DNA of 64,000 nucleotides, from NCBI GenBank assembly GCA_014529385.2, contig CM043963.1, positions 5,615,501-5,679,500 on the forward strand, in the 5' to 3' direction. Under the pieces are notes generated by a model that saw only the letters and a program-made list of their open reading frames with translations, made no database searches and had not been told where the DNA came from. Of the stretch, positions 11,203-23,619 are shown piece after piece (position 1 is the first letter of the stretch; each line of letters starts with the position of its first letter). The translations under genes were made by a program, and so were the position numbers. Source of the DNA: Adiantum capillus-veneris. Lineage: Eukaryota > Streptophyta > Polypodiopsida > Polypodiales > Pteridaceae.

Positions 11203-12614
11203 GCACTTTCTCTTATGACATGCATCCATAGTAGGGAATATATCAGGTATCTCATTCAACGATAGGACTCTCACTGACCCCCTTGCAGGCTCCTTCTTCA
11301 TGGGGTTGACTACATGCTTCCATTGCATCTTTAACTTGGGACACATCTCCATGAGTTGCCCAAAGGTAACATCAGCCTTTCTACCCACCAAATCAGACCA
11401 TAAACTATAATTTGGTTGCCCTTCTCCCAAAGGAAAGTCGGATGCATTGTAATGTTGTATGTGTTTTCTCTTCTTCTTCTCTCTACCTGTACCTGTTTCC
11501 CTCTTTTATGGCTGGGACTTGCATCACTCATATCATGATCTCTTGTAACCCTCTTACCTCCAGGCATGACCATAGCTCCCAGATCATCCTCTTTCTTCTC
11601 CAAACGGATTATGCTTACCACTTTTGTTTTTCCCTTCTCTTTAGCTGTCAAACCACTTGGCCCTGCTTCGCCTTTAATCTCAATACTATAATCTTGAGCT
11701 TGAGAAGGAGTTTGTGGAGGAAGAGGAAACATGTCACCACCCATTCTCTTTGGCTTGTCAGATTGAGGGATTTTATGACCCCATTCACCACAATTGTAAC
11801 ATTGAAACATATCCCCTCTTCCAGCCATGCCTCTTCCTCTACCACCAGTAAAACCCTCATTGCTTCCATAACCACATCCATATCCATAGCTTTGACCTCT
11901 TCCACCTTCTATCATATGCACACTAAGATTCTTCATAAGACCTATAACCTCTTGCATCTCCTTGCAAAAAGCATTCACATCATGAGAAGCTTGTTGATCA
12001 TAACCTGGCTCCCTTATGAGGACCCTTGGTTGCTCTACCGCTTTCACTTCAACCTTTGGCTCGACATGTATTCCAAGTTGATGAAGATGCTCTTCTTTCC
12101 ACTCTTTATTCTTTGCAATTTTGACTGCCTCATCAAAGGTCCTTGGTGGCTGCTTAAGCTCTACCTTCAAGCGTAGGTTACTCCTCAAACTTGCAAGAAA
12201 CATAACCTTCTTCAACATGGCTGGAGGAATTTCAGCCCCTTAAGATGTACACCACTTTTTCCATAACGCATTGAATTCCTTCACAAAGTCTTCTATGATC
12301 TGGCCTTCACCCTGTACCAAGCCTTGAATAGACTGCCATACCTTTTGTGGGTCTTCCACCTGTTGAAAGTGTGTAAGAAAAGCATGCCTTACCATTTCAT
12401 AAGTCATAACTTGTGGAGGTTGGGATGATTGTAGCTCCTTTTCGTAGCCTTCCAACCATTCCCTAGAATCTCCCTTCAAACAGAAGTAGAAGATTCACAG
12501 CACCAACGTTGGGTCTTGCTTGTCAGCAATAAGACAAGCAAACTCCATTCTCTCAATGAAACCTTTGTAACTTTCATTTGATTTCTCACTAAACTCCAAA
12601 AAATTAAACTCCAT
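11203..12614 (-). pseudogene. Gypsy gag fragment, frameshifted and with stops
   Basis: The minus frame from ATG 12614 reads a Ty3/gypsy retrotransposon capsid (FKGDSREWLEGY, then MVRHAFLTHFQ at about 12440-12350), with stops at 12495-12497 and 12240-12242. It is followed by a glycine/arginine-rich linker and a damaged zinc knuckle CYNCGEWGHKIPQS (about 11760-11805), whose last Cys is Ser. Near 11400 the frame shifts into a segment containing SDLVGRKADVTFGQLMEM, typical of the linker between gag and protease. The fragment ends at the broken E2 LTR. It is a gypsy element on the same strand as E2 and unrelated to it. Confidence 0.8.
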
Positions 12615-13550
12615 GTCTTCTAAAACCTGTAACTGAAGGTAACTTGAAGCGATTCCTCAGTGGCGGGCACAAAAACACTATTGAGAAACAAGCAAACTGG
12701 AACACCTCTATAGCGATGTCACCCAAGAGCGTTAAAAGAGCACTACAAGAACACAAAAATCTTTGGAAAATCCCTTTGAAACACCACAAGTCTAATAAGA
12801 GCAGACACTTGGGAATTTACTAGTTGTCGCACACCCAAGAGACTATGTCACATAGGAGCAAAACCCTGTCGAAGCACGGATTTACAGCACACACCGATTG
12901 ATGCATATGGAGACAAGAGCCTCTCCTTTCACAATTGAACAACAAAAACCCACAGCTTCAACACCAATTCCACAATTCATAGATACATGCCCTCCGAATC
13001 TGTCTACACACGATTTGCCACTAGGCTGCCATAGCCATAACCCTGCAGAGAACTAGTCGTAACCTGAAGAGCACAACTCCAGCTGGGGCACTTTAAAGCT
13101 TGAGATAAAGCTTGAAAAATGACTGGCAAGAAATCTGAAGATGACCCACTTTGAATCTACACACCGCTATATGAAAAATTGATGTGAACAGGGAGTTGTC
13201 CCAACACAACTACACGTAGAGTAGACAAGGCAAGGGCAAAAACTGCAACAGAAACCATCAAGGAGGCACAACGAGCTCAAACCTGCAATTTTCTGGATTT
13301 TTGCTGAACTTTTTTAAGTTTGTACATGAGTTTAGCTATATACAAGTCTTACTTCAAAAGACTCACTCACGGGCACTTACAGTAGCCCGACAGCTGTCAC
13401 TAGACTAGAGACTTGCAGTGCATGTACATGTGCTTGCTAAAGCAAGCTAAAAACCCCAAAAAAATAAATCCCACACACACTTTTGACATTGGGCATCATG
13501 TCCGTATGTACAAATTTATAAAAAACGGGGTGTCAGAAATACGCCCAACA
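12615..13550 (-). repeat. Probable 5' leader and LTR of the gypsy fragment
   Basis: This noncoding stretch lies upstream of the gag ATG. On the minus strand it would start TGTTGGGCGTATTTCTG at 13550. GTGCCCGCCAC (minus, near 12665) could be part of a PBS. No second LTR copy exists in the window, so the LTR end cannot be fixed. Confidence 0.4.
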
Positions 13551-14230
13551 TAGTAATACTAAGTTCGGGGTGGATGCTTGACATCAAGAAATGGTTTGGA
13601 AGATGGGATGCATGTCACTTGGTCAAGGATGCGTCGATCGACTCCCAAGTTAATGAGGACTTCTTACAACGCCAATGTATCACAGCTTGGGAGAAATCCG
13701 GAGGTTCTCACTTCAGCCATTACGCCACACACATTGCCCCAAACTACAAATCTCTCTTCTTCTCCGAACGCGGTAACCGAACCCATCCCTACATACTTGA
13801 GCCCATCCCATTGAGTGTGATCCGCACCATTGCCTCCATTCGCCGTAGATCCCATTCTCTACATTGCGAAACTGGATGTTGGGGCACTGGCGAGGAGTAC
13901 ATACTTGATCCCATCCCATTGAGTGTGATCCGCACCATTGCCTCCATTCCTCTTAGCTCCCATTCCCTATGCTCCAAGACTGGACGTTGGGGCACTGGCG
14001 AGGACTTTTCACCTTATGCCCTCGTCAAGTGCGAGAGAGTGAGTACCACACACTACTTGAGTGCTCAGTTTTTTACCACATTCGGTCCTCTTTTCCCCAT
14101 ATATTCATCCATGAGCTCTTCCTACATATCTTCCTCTCCCAACCATGATGTGGACTCTCTATTGCGATGCTCATTTCAGCCATTTTTTAGCATCAAGAGT
14201 CACTTATGACCTCCACTCACACCACGTGAC
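13551..14230 (+). other. Unassigned stretch with a two-copy tandem repeat
   Basis: A repeat of about 106 bp occurs twice in tandem, roughly 13797-13897 and 13903-14003. Both copies share CCCATTGAGTGTGATCCGC and TTGGGGCACTGGCGAGGA. An open frame of 211 codons (13574-14209, +) crosses both copies but has no recognisable domain and is probably non-functional. Confidence 0.5.
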
Positions 14231-14276
14231 ATGTTCATTTGGTCCCATAGATCATATTTGACCTCCGAGGACGATA

Positions 14277-14425
<149 letters not shown>

Positions 14426-14640
14426 TATATGTATATATATATATCCTATATATACCTCTTTATTTTGTTCTACCTAAATATATCTTCTCCTATTTATGTC
14501 CATCTTTGTCCCTATCTCTCTCCATCTCTGTCCTATCTCTCTCCATTTCTATCTTTGTCTATCCCTATAACCCTCCATTCCTATCTTTGTCTATCCCTAT
14601 AACTCTCCATTTCTACTCTATCTACCTCTTCTCAAGCTTG

Positions 14641-15388
<748 letters not shown>

Positions 15389-16078
15389 ATGTATTCCTTG
15401 AACACAGTGACTACCAGCACACGCAAGAGTTTTCTTGTTGTGGTAGCTACACCCAAGAAGGATCCCGTCACTCGCCAAAATGTGAGGATCACGACCCTAG
15501 AGGCTCAGATCCAAGCACTTGTTTTGGAAAATAGTGAACTCAAACAATGCTTGAGTAAGCTCGAGGAGGCGGTAAAGGAGAACCAAACTTTGCTTGCAAA
15601 AAATACAAAGTTGAAGCTTCTCTCATAGAAACTGTCAAGATGGCTTAGAAAGAGGCCTTATAAGAATCCCTTTCTCTCAAGATTAGGATTGGAGGACTAT
15701 GGTGCAACGAGGGGGAGGACACCCTTGAAGAAGCCATCACCAAGCTCAATGACATTCTTCAACCAATCAGCATTAAACCTGACACTATCTCTTGGATCAA
15801 TGACATGCATAGGCATGTGCCACCTAGCCAAATGCATCCTCACCAAGAACAAAGAGGAATGGACGAGGCTGTTACACCAATCCTACTGCGTCAAGGGGAC
15901 AAAGTTGTGGATTGTTGTGGAACTGATTACAAATCAACTCAAGCATAAAGAAAGCGAGCTTAAGAAGATGCATGAATCTCGTAAACAAGGTAAATGGGAA
16001 ATCTATCATGGTAATCAAGCCATCATAGACGAGTTTCATACTCCCAAGCTAGCTCCCCCTCTACTTGAATTCCCTTAG
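15389..16078 (+). pseudogene. Coiled-coil coding remnant, frameshifted
   Basis: The first frame (to 15628) contains a heptad-like stretch around TTLEAQIQALVLENSELKQ. A frame change near 15600 continues into a second frame with two stops and the acidic stretch EDTLEEAITKLNDILQPI, then a Met/His-rich segment ending near 15950. The two parts look like one protein with a coiled-coil centre that has suffered an indel. I do not recognise the family; a retroelement gag or movement-like protein are both possible. Confidence 0.35.
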
Positions 16079-16226
16079 GTTTTATTCTTATTCTTATCCT
16101 TTTTCCTCTCCCCCCTAATGGACCCTCAGTCACTAACTGATATGTACCTAATGCCTCCACCCCAAAGGAATAGATGTAATGTTTTTTTTGGTCCCATGGA
16201 TCATATATAGCCTCTGTGGATTATAA

Positions 16227-16329
<103 letters not shown>

Positions 16330-16371
16330 TTTCTTTGTAGCAGCATTTTTGAAGTCCATAGGTTCACAAAA

Positions 16372-16489
16372 TTTGACTCTCATCTCTTGTTTTGCATACA
16401 ATGTCCATGAACGCTTTTCTACAATAGTAGTTTTCAAGTGAACACGTTTGGGAAAGTTGATTCTCATATCTTGTTTTGCATACAATGTC
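16372..16489. repeat. Direct repeat pair, about 33 bp each
   Basis: TCTTGTTTTGCATACAATGT occurs at about 16384 and 16469 with similar flanks, giving two copies roughly 85 bp apart. Confidence 0.6.
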
Positions 16490-16559
16490 TTCCAGCACTC
16501 ACAAGGGTTCTTCTTCTTCAACAAGGTCCACAACCATTGTATAAAATGATCCAAAATCT

Positions 16560-16803
16560 CCTAAGTGTGGGGATAGCAACACATCCATAATCATGACATA
16601 CTTAGTATCGTTGCAAGAGACCGTAAACAAACAAGGTGAAGAATTACGGGAACTTGCAATGAAGAATGGAATGCTAAGGGTTCTTGAGGTTGAGAATGAG
16701 AATCTCAAGAGGACACTTGAGATGCAAACAACACATTTGATGTAACTTGAAGAATAAGTCAAGGAATGTAAACACATTGGGGAGATCGCTATTTCATGCA
16801 AGT
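16560..16803 (+). pseudogene. Second coiled-coil coding remnant
   Basis: One frame reads a charged heptad-like segment (NKQGEELRELAMKNGML, then EVENENLKRTLEMQ) with two in-frame stops near 16741 and 16756. It resembles the remnant at 15389 in character, and both lie near CT/CA arrays that share flanking sequence. It may be part of the same duplicated unit. The family is unknown. Confidence 0.3.
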
Positions 16804-17966
16804 GAGCTTCATCGAGATTTTTTTTCATTGTAGAACAAGTTTAAGCCATGATCAAGTCCCTTGCAATGCACACCTTAATTTTCTTTCATCATGTGGTGAA
16901 GGGGTGCTTACAAGGAATTTTTGGTCTCTATGGACTTCTTTTTGTTTTTGGATAATCCTTTTGAAACAATATACTGTGAAGGTGCATGTGTATGAAAAAA
17001 TATATGGCTGATTTGTATTTGTAAGCTGCAAAGTTGGAACTTCTCTTTGAAAAGGTTTGATACTATTTGTTAGTACTAGTCTTTAATGGATGTCTCCTAC
17101 AACATAGGGACGTTGCCAAATGTTGGGATGAGCGGAGTAATGAGAGATAGCTAATCAAGTAGTTCCATTTAGAGATAGACTAGGGAGGTTGAGCTTACAA
17201 TAGTAGGCTATAGACTAGCAATTCCACACGAGCTTCAAAGGGCTCAGTAAGAGGAAGAAGAGCTACTCAAAAAGAAGAGAAGAGACTAGCTATTGAAAAT
17301 TTGAACATGATAATCCATGTCAAGCTCCAAAGTTGTGGAATAATAACCTCAAAACCCATTTGCATAATTTGGCATCATTATGCATGGAATTTTATCAGAT
17401 GTTGGGTGTGTTCAATGTGGTTGTAAGGATTTTCAAGAGGTTTGTTGTACATGCTATATGACATGATGTATCAGAGGACATCGTGAAACTATATGACATG
17501 ATGTATCAGAGGACATCATGAAATATATATGAAAAAAAGTCCCCCCCGCCCCCAAAAAAAGGAATAATTTTTTTTTTTGTAGAACTGTCATGTTGAAAGA
17601 CTTTATGAAAAGTTTAACTATGAACTCTCGTTTTCAAAAGATACTGTTGAAACCTTTTTCATTTTTTTGCAAAACTCACAATTGTGAGTGGATAGTATTA
17701 AGAACATCAGAAATATACACCAACCTTGAGCTCGGACCGAGCCTTGAGGGTCAAAGGATTACAAGTTTTGTACTTGACATAGAGACCCCAACTACTCCTA
17801 GGCTTTACTTATTACAAGATGTCATGTATTGTTCTAGACCAGTCCTCTGCGGCTTGTTTGCCTCCGATCATGTGGATCGTCAGTCTGCTCTCTTGTATTA
17901 TTTCACCAAATTTTATCACACAGCCAGATCCCCCTCAAACATGCGGCAGTTCCTTGCTTTCCAAAT
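16804..17966. other. Unassigned stretch with a short tandem duplication
   Basis: A 35-bp unit (TATATGACATGATGTATCAG...) is tandemly duplicated at about 17453-17523. A 127-codon open frame at 17590-17973 (+) has no motif I recognise. Given the E7 remnant just downstream, it may be old element DNA. Confidence 0.35.
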
Positions 17967-18067
17967 ATGGTGATAGAAGTAGTACTTGATTATTTGAGTG
18001 CAGACAAGAAGAGATGGACTTCCCAACCTGTTACTGCCAAAGAACAGATCATTCTTGAAGAACTTAA

Positions 18068-18274
18068 TTGTCCATGTCCTTTGAATCCACTTGCGTACTA
18101 TTCTGCACGAAAGAGGACGAGGACGATAATGGTGATTGGACAGACGAGACACATAGCCTTATCGAAGAGGATTACACCTACCTTCATGATGAAGATAGGG
18201 GTATAGCCTTAGGGTTGCCTCCCCATCTTTACAATATCATGTTTCCTTTACTCTCAATGGGAGGGTGCAAATAA
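18068..18274 (+). pseudogene. E7 copy of the small 3' ORF
   Basis: The C-terminal part reads YLHDEDRGIALGLPPHLYN, closely matching YLDDEDRGLALGWPPGLYN of the E4 ORF at 42073-42495. An acidic stretch precedes it in both. The N-terminal half found in E4 is not recognisable here, so it is truncated or decayed. Confidence 0.65.
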
Positions 18275-18809
18275 TTAGGTTAGGGTTCCTTATGTTGTTT
18301 GATTGTGTTCAATAAGGGTTGGTGTCTTTTCCCACTGATGTGCCTCTGGAAGGTGGATGTTTGGCGGTGATTATTGTGTAGTTTGTGACTACATAAGGAT
18401 ACCTTCGAAGGACAACGACAATGGATGTTTATAGGTTACAACGGATGTTCTCCATTATATCCGGTGTACTACTTCATGTTATCTATGCTTTCCATAGTTA
18501 CATGTTTGCATCTTGTCATTTGGTTTCTAAAAATGCATAAAATCTATGAATTTGTGGCATTGTCAATTTAGATGCTATAATTTTTTCAAATTTCTAGTAC
18601 CTTGTTCTTCTCTTTGAATTTGGTCTATTAGTTGGCTTTAAGTAGGTATCAGGATCTTAGGCTAAACTAGGCCACTTAATTGCTGAATTTAATTCCTAAA
18701 TAGTATATTAATTGTAGTAACTTTAGTAATGTTTTAGGCTATGAGGATATAGTTCTCTCTAGCTTATTCCACCTAAGTGTGACTTGTGTTGTGGAAGTCC
18801 ATGTGTTAA

Positions 18810-18912
18810 GCTGGTATTTGAGACCTCGAGTCTCCCAACTAATTTATGGTCAAGCTGGCATTTGAGACCTCGAGTCTCCCACCTGCTGGTATTTGAGACC
18901 TCGAGTCCCCCA
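18810..18912. repeat. Three copies of a 28-bp repeat
   Basis: The unit GCTGGTATTTGAGACCTCGA plus GTCTCCCA occurs at 18810-18837, 18854-18881 and 18885-18912 with one or two changes each. The core contains CTCGAG. It lies in the 3' noncoding part of E7. Confidence 0.85.
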
Positions 18913-19389
18913 ACTACTTGTAGCAACTATGACCAAAAAAAAAAGAAAAGTAAATAGCACAAACTTCCTTGTATTTTATGTTGATCACACTTAAGTGGTA
19001 TAAGAGACAAGATCACTAGTCTTTGGACCCCGATGAGCATTCCTAGGGTTAACTACTCTTTAGTTGACATTTTTTAATTAACATTGGTCAATCTAGTACT
19101 TAATTTAGCCCTAGCTCTTGTGTACTTCTCTTAGAGTCAACCTAATAGACCTTAACTCAATTGCTTTAATTTAGATACGACGCTTGTTCTAGTTGGCAAT
19201 GCTACAATTCATGAATTTCTTTTGCATTTCCTAGAATATCATGTATGGATCTCACTTATTGCATGCCTGCACATGTTGCCTTTGAGCTTTTACAATGTTG
19301 TTATTCTTCTGCTATAAGTACTCCTATTGTGGATCCTGATGCTGCACTGTTATATTCCGAGGGTGGAATCTACATTAGGAATGGGGGCA

Positions 19390-19909
19390 TGTGTGCCCAC
19401 TTCTAGTAGTCATGGGCCGGACTTGTCGGTCCAATAGGAGGAAAAGGGTAAGAGTGATTGCCGATGAGAGGTGCACTCTAACTGGAACATTCAAGGGTTA
19501 GTTGGCTAAGCATGAGCATCCAAGTGTGAATGGGCGAGCTCATATAAAAGTCACCTAAACCTAAAAATCACTCATTCTCTCATTTGTGCAATTGAAGAGT
19601 GCTCTTGCTCCATCTCCATCTTCTTCTTCATCTCCTTTTGTGTGTGTATATGCATGAGAGAGTGTGTGTGTGTGATCGAGCATTGCGACGGCACAGCGGC
19701 GGGGCAAGGTGGTTGAGCGCAGCACGGTGGTAGCTCCTTTTTCTTCGCGGCGAGGAATCCTCCACGAAGGCGAGCGTAGAGCAGTGAGTGACACACACTT
19801 GCTCTCTTGAGCTTGCTAGATTAATCTGGTTGTGTGCTTGCAGCCATTTGTGTCTTGCACACAATGTACGGCAAGTCCCTTGCTTTGACACGTGCGACAG
19901 ATCCGCACA
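19390..19909 (+). repeat. E7 3' LTR, 520 bp
   Basis: It begins TGTGTGCCCAC after the purine tract AGGAATGGGGGCA and ends GCACA. It is collinear with the E4 LTRs over the TATA region (TATAAAA near 19543), the stretch CATTCTCTCATTTGTGCAAT, the GT/GA-rich region and the GGCAAGTCCCTTGCTT end. Confidence 0.8.
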
Positions 19910-21600
19910 TGCGGTTTAGTCAAATCATCTGCATCTTTTTTATCCCATAGTGGATCTATGATAAACACAACCTGTTCATAATGCTGTGAAAGTATAAATG
20001 TATCCCGAGCATCTATCCAGACCTGCCTAGAGTTCACTTGAATTAGTCCACTCTTATCTTTCCACACAACTGCATTGGGACCACTAGTAATAACCATGAA
20101 CCACTTCACATCAAAAAGAAAAATATCAAACTTTCTAAAGCTAATTTTCAAGATGTCTTTGATGTAGCCAAAGTTTTCAAGCTAGCCAAGCATTGTCACC
20201 CCTAGCACCACTCCGACTTTCTTGGACAAAGCTTGCCCTAACACCACTGTCAAAGGTGACTATACGTTGTACTCTAATTTTCGTCCATACGACCACAATG
20301 CTTCATATTTGTGATACTATAAGTACATAACACAATATCAGTCTTGTTATAGAAATGTTATCATGTGGATTACAATAAGAAGTAGTGAAAATTTTACTTA
20401 CCAGTTGCAACCCCTCGACATCTCCTCTTCTTCTTCAGTAATCAATACTCCGTTTCTCTTTGCCTTTGAAACTGTTGCATCTAGCCAATGCCTGGTAGGA
20501 AAGTTTGGTAATTTTTGAAGATGATTTGGAAAGGGAAGGTTTCTAGTGGCACGATTGAGCTTGAATTGCAAAAAGAAATCTGCCAAACATTATTTCCTTT
20601 CCTTCTCATATTTCTCAATCCACTTTTGCATGACTTCTGAGTTGAGAAGACAAAATCTCATGAACTTTTCGTGCATTTTGACAGCAATCTTCCTCATCAT
20701 GCCTTGTCCTTGTGGCTCCTCCCCAGTTACCTTGGCATTGGTCTCAATAATCCACATTCAGTGGATCAATTGAACCCAAAAACTCGTTTTTTAAGGCAAG
20801 AGACTCCTGCGTGAACCATCCTTTGGCTATGCTACCCTCGGGGCAAGCCCTTTCATGAATGAACCCTTTTAAAACCCTTCATTAATCTCTCCAGGAAGAA
20901 CTCCTATTATGGATGGTCCCAACAATTACAACTTCATCAACCACATATAGAAGTAAACGCATTTGGATAGTAAGAATGTTTGTTGAAAAATACTTCTCCA
21001 CCATACACACTGCCTCTATAGCATTTAAGTGAGTTGCATCTATGTTGTCTTTTCTTATCTCTTTTGATGAGATCCACTGCAATAACTCACTAATATTATT
21101 AATTGTGTTTCTAATGTCATCTATCAAACAATCTTTAATGGAAATTGATAAGATAAACTGTAAAAATTTGTGCTAATCATGATACATAAGACTATTAATA
21201 TTGTCATCTCTAGTAAAAGTTGTTTTCAAACATCGCATGCACCTAGTAGGAGTCTTGAATGAAGATGATTTTCTTCACTTGTTTCTCCTTTGCACAACTA
21301 AAAACCCATGGATATTTTGGAATAACATACTTTCCATTGGGCTTAAGTCCTAGCCCACATCTTTAGCATTCATCCCTCAGATATTGTAGGTCATCTCTTT
21401 GGGCCTTGCTATCCCTTTGTTCAGTAATGGTCTTCCATAGGATCTCCCGTACATTCTTAAAAATATGCATTGGGTCGAGAAAATGATTGATAAGTAAGTC
21501 ACTTCAATATGGGAGGTCATGAAAAATAGTCTTTTCATGGTGGGTGGGATGAAATCTCCCATCTCTTGCCACATGTTCTTCCAAAACGCTCGTCTTCAGT
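19910..21600 (-). pseudogene. CACTA (En/Spm) TNP2-like transposase, C-terminal part
   Basis: On the minus strand, in several frames, the pieces appear in CACTA order: DPMHIFKNVREILW (about 21480-21430); a DUF4218-like segment with HLNAIEAVCMVEKYFS and LLLYVVDEVVIVGTIH (20890-21030); a segment with KFMRFCLLNSEVMQKWIEKY (about 20600-20680); and a DUF4216-like segment with VVWKDKSGLIQV and SRQVWIDARDTFILSQHYEQV (19960-20100). The C-terminus is cut at 19909 by the E7 LTR. There are many frameshifts, so this is a decayed DNA-transposon gene. The N-terminal part lies at 28391-29507, beyond E3. Confidence 0.78.
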
Positions 21601-22476
21601 GGATACATGTCGTGTTTGTATATATGTGGTCCACGCAACTCATGTCCTTATGGAAAAAATACTCCATGCTCTTGATAAACTATCTTGCCCAAGTAATCAG
21701 AGTGACAAAAGCCAAGTTGAGGACCACATAGCAGACATGCATGATTTCCCGAGTAGCTCAAATCTTAAAAACATAAAAAATAAAAATAAAGCATCAAGCA
21801 TTGACCAAGCACCAAGTATATAATGCATATAGGTTAGGATTTTGTTGCGGAAGCAAATCACACCACCTATGAAGTGCATGCAACACAACCTAGATCAACA
21901 TAATGCCAATCAAGGACACATACGACACGATAGGCACACAAACGAAATCTCTTTAGCTTGTCAGGCTGAGACCATCCTACACATACAACACTCTGGAAGG
22001 CCAACTAAACCACAATCTAGAGTCTCACTTCTCTCAACCACACCAAAGTCTACCCACATACACACAAATGGAAGGAAACTCACTAAATCATGCGAGAATC
22101 ACACAAAACTTAAGGAACACCATCCCCTCACTAGGATATACCTGTCCCAAAGCCTCTACACCCAAAATCCTAGCTCTAAACGCATCTGCTGAAAACACGT
22201 ATAAAGACAATGCCGGATTCTGAAAGCGTCCAAAACTGAAATCTAAGAGTACCTATGCGTAGCTTATGTTGCTACGATTCTAACGATTACTTGCAGGCAA
22301 AAAATAGACATCGTTTGATATACTTATAGCCGCAAATAGTTCATAGATGCATGAGCGTGTATGATCTGTTCCACGAGGAATGCTTGGCATTGTTGCATAG
22401 CTCTTGCCGAGGCTAGCATGATGATGTAGTTGGATCTCCAATGTGATGAGCGAGCGGGGAGTAGTGCCAAGATGAA

Positions 22477-22526
<50 letters not shown>

Positions 22527-22806
22527 TCTCTCTCACACACAGTCACGAAGACAGCTTAAAACTTATGATTATGATAAAGTTGTCTTTAGAAAATGACCTA
22601 GGTACCTTATATACTTAGGCAACCTTAGGTTAACCAAAAATAGAGTTTGAGAGGTCAAATGGCTTGGTATTTACAATCTGGAAGTGCCATTGCACCCCGG
22701 CTTCTGTAACTAGACTAGCTACTTATTCAAATGATGTTTTAACCATAATCCTCAGCATTCCATAACTCTCAAAGAATAAGGATTTGTTGAGTTATGTCAT
22801 GTTGTT
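21601..22806. other. Intervening DNA inside the CACTA gene
   Basis: The first about 130 bp may still be transposase. From about 21790 I see no transposase similarity, so another insertion or the CACTA non-conserved region is likely. It contains a CT microsatellite at about 22484-22536. Confidence 0.4.
22484..22536. repeat. CT microsatellite
   Basis: A CT dinucleotide run interrupted once by TTC, ending in a short CA run. Confidence 0.9.
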
Positions 22807-22811
22807 GACCT
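22807..22811. other. E3 target-site duplication (left)
   Basis: GACCT precedes the left LTR and recurs at 28288-28292 directly after the right LTR. Confidence 0.9.
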
Positions 22812-23559
22812 TGTTAGGAAATAAGACGTAGCTAAATAGATAATTGAGTAGATTACTTAATGGAGAGAGACAGATTTATATACACGAGATTATAGAGTAG
22901 AGAGAGAGAGAGAGAGAGTACACACGGTATACGTGGTTCACCCAATGTGGTCTACGTCCACGGGAAAGCAGCCACTCAATGGCTTTAGTACTTCAAAACA
23001 AGAAGTAGTTTACAAAGGGATTATACCCTTAATGGAGCTCCCGCCTTGCTTCACTCTCACCACCTCACACTCACCTTGTTGCATCAACGTCACACTATAA
23101 AATGTGTGTAGAAATGGCCTCCTTTTATAGGCCAAAAGGGCTGCCCTCTCTTATGAGAGACAGCCATGTGTAGCCGCCCTTGTGCGAATAAGTCCAAATC
23201 GGACCCTCCAATCCGCCCATGTGTGGCCGCCCTTGAGAAGACAAGTCCGGTTTTGAATTCGGCCACCGGCCACCGGCCATTGACTTCCGACCACCGGCCA
23301 TCGGCCATTGACTACCGGCCACCAGCCAACCGACCGGTTGTTTTCTGACCACTTTCCGGCCGCTGTCCGGCCATAATATTCCGGCGAAAAAGAATATTCC
23401 GGCCTTTAAAGTTGCCCCTAATTCTTGTCCGTGAAAATTTTGGTTTCCGATGACTGATTTTCCTTCACGCACGATGGCTTCTCCTCATAATGGGGGCCTT
23501 ACAAATGTGCGCTTTTACCACAGAAAATTACAAGGGTAAATCAGGCTCCATACTTAACA
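22812..23559 (-). repeat. E3 3' LTR (left), 748 bp
   Basis: TGTTAGGAAATAAG...CATACTTAACA. It has two minisatellite units of the CCACCGGCCATTGACTTCCG type and a GA run near 22900. A purine tract on the minus strand (AGTGGGAGA) follows at 23560. Confidence 0.93.
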
Positions 23560-23619
23560 ATCTCCCACTTGGAGACTGATCTCCAAACCAAACCTGTGAC
23601 TGCTTTCCATTCTGGCTTC

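Larger units (their letters stand above)
17967..19909 (+). mobile_element. E7: 3' end of an old gypsy element related to E4
   Basis: Three blocks match the 3' end of E4 in the same order: the end of the small 3' ORF (about 18100-18240), the noncoding block containing TTTTCCCACTGATGTGCCTC (18328 here, about 42570 in E4), and the PPT plus LTR (19376-19909). The LTR ends CCGCACA at 19909, next to CACTA transposase DNA. The 5' part is not recognisable. Divergence from E4 is substantial, so this is an old relative. Confidence 0.75.

Noticed and set aside
17590-17973. 127-codon frame as a host gene
   Set aside because: No recognisable domain, no upstream signal, and it sits directly before element debris. 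Left as unassigned.
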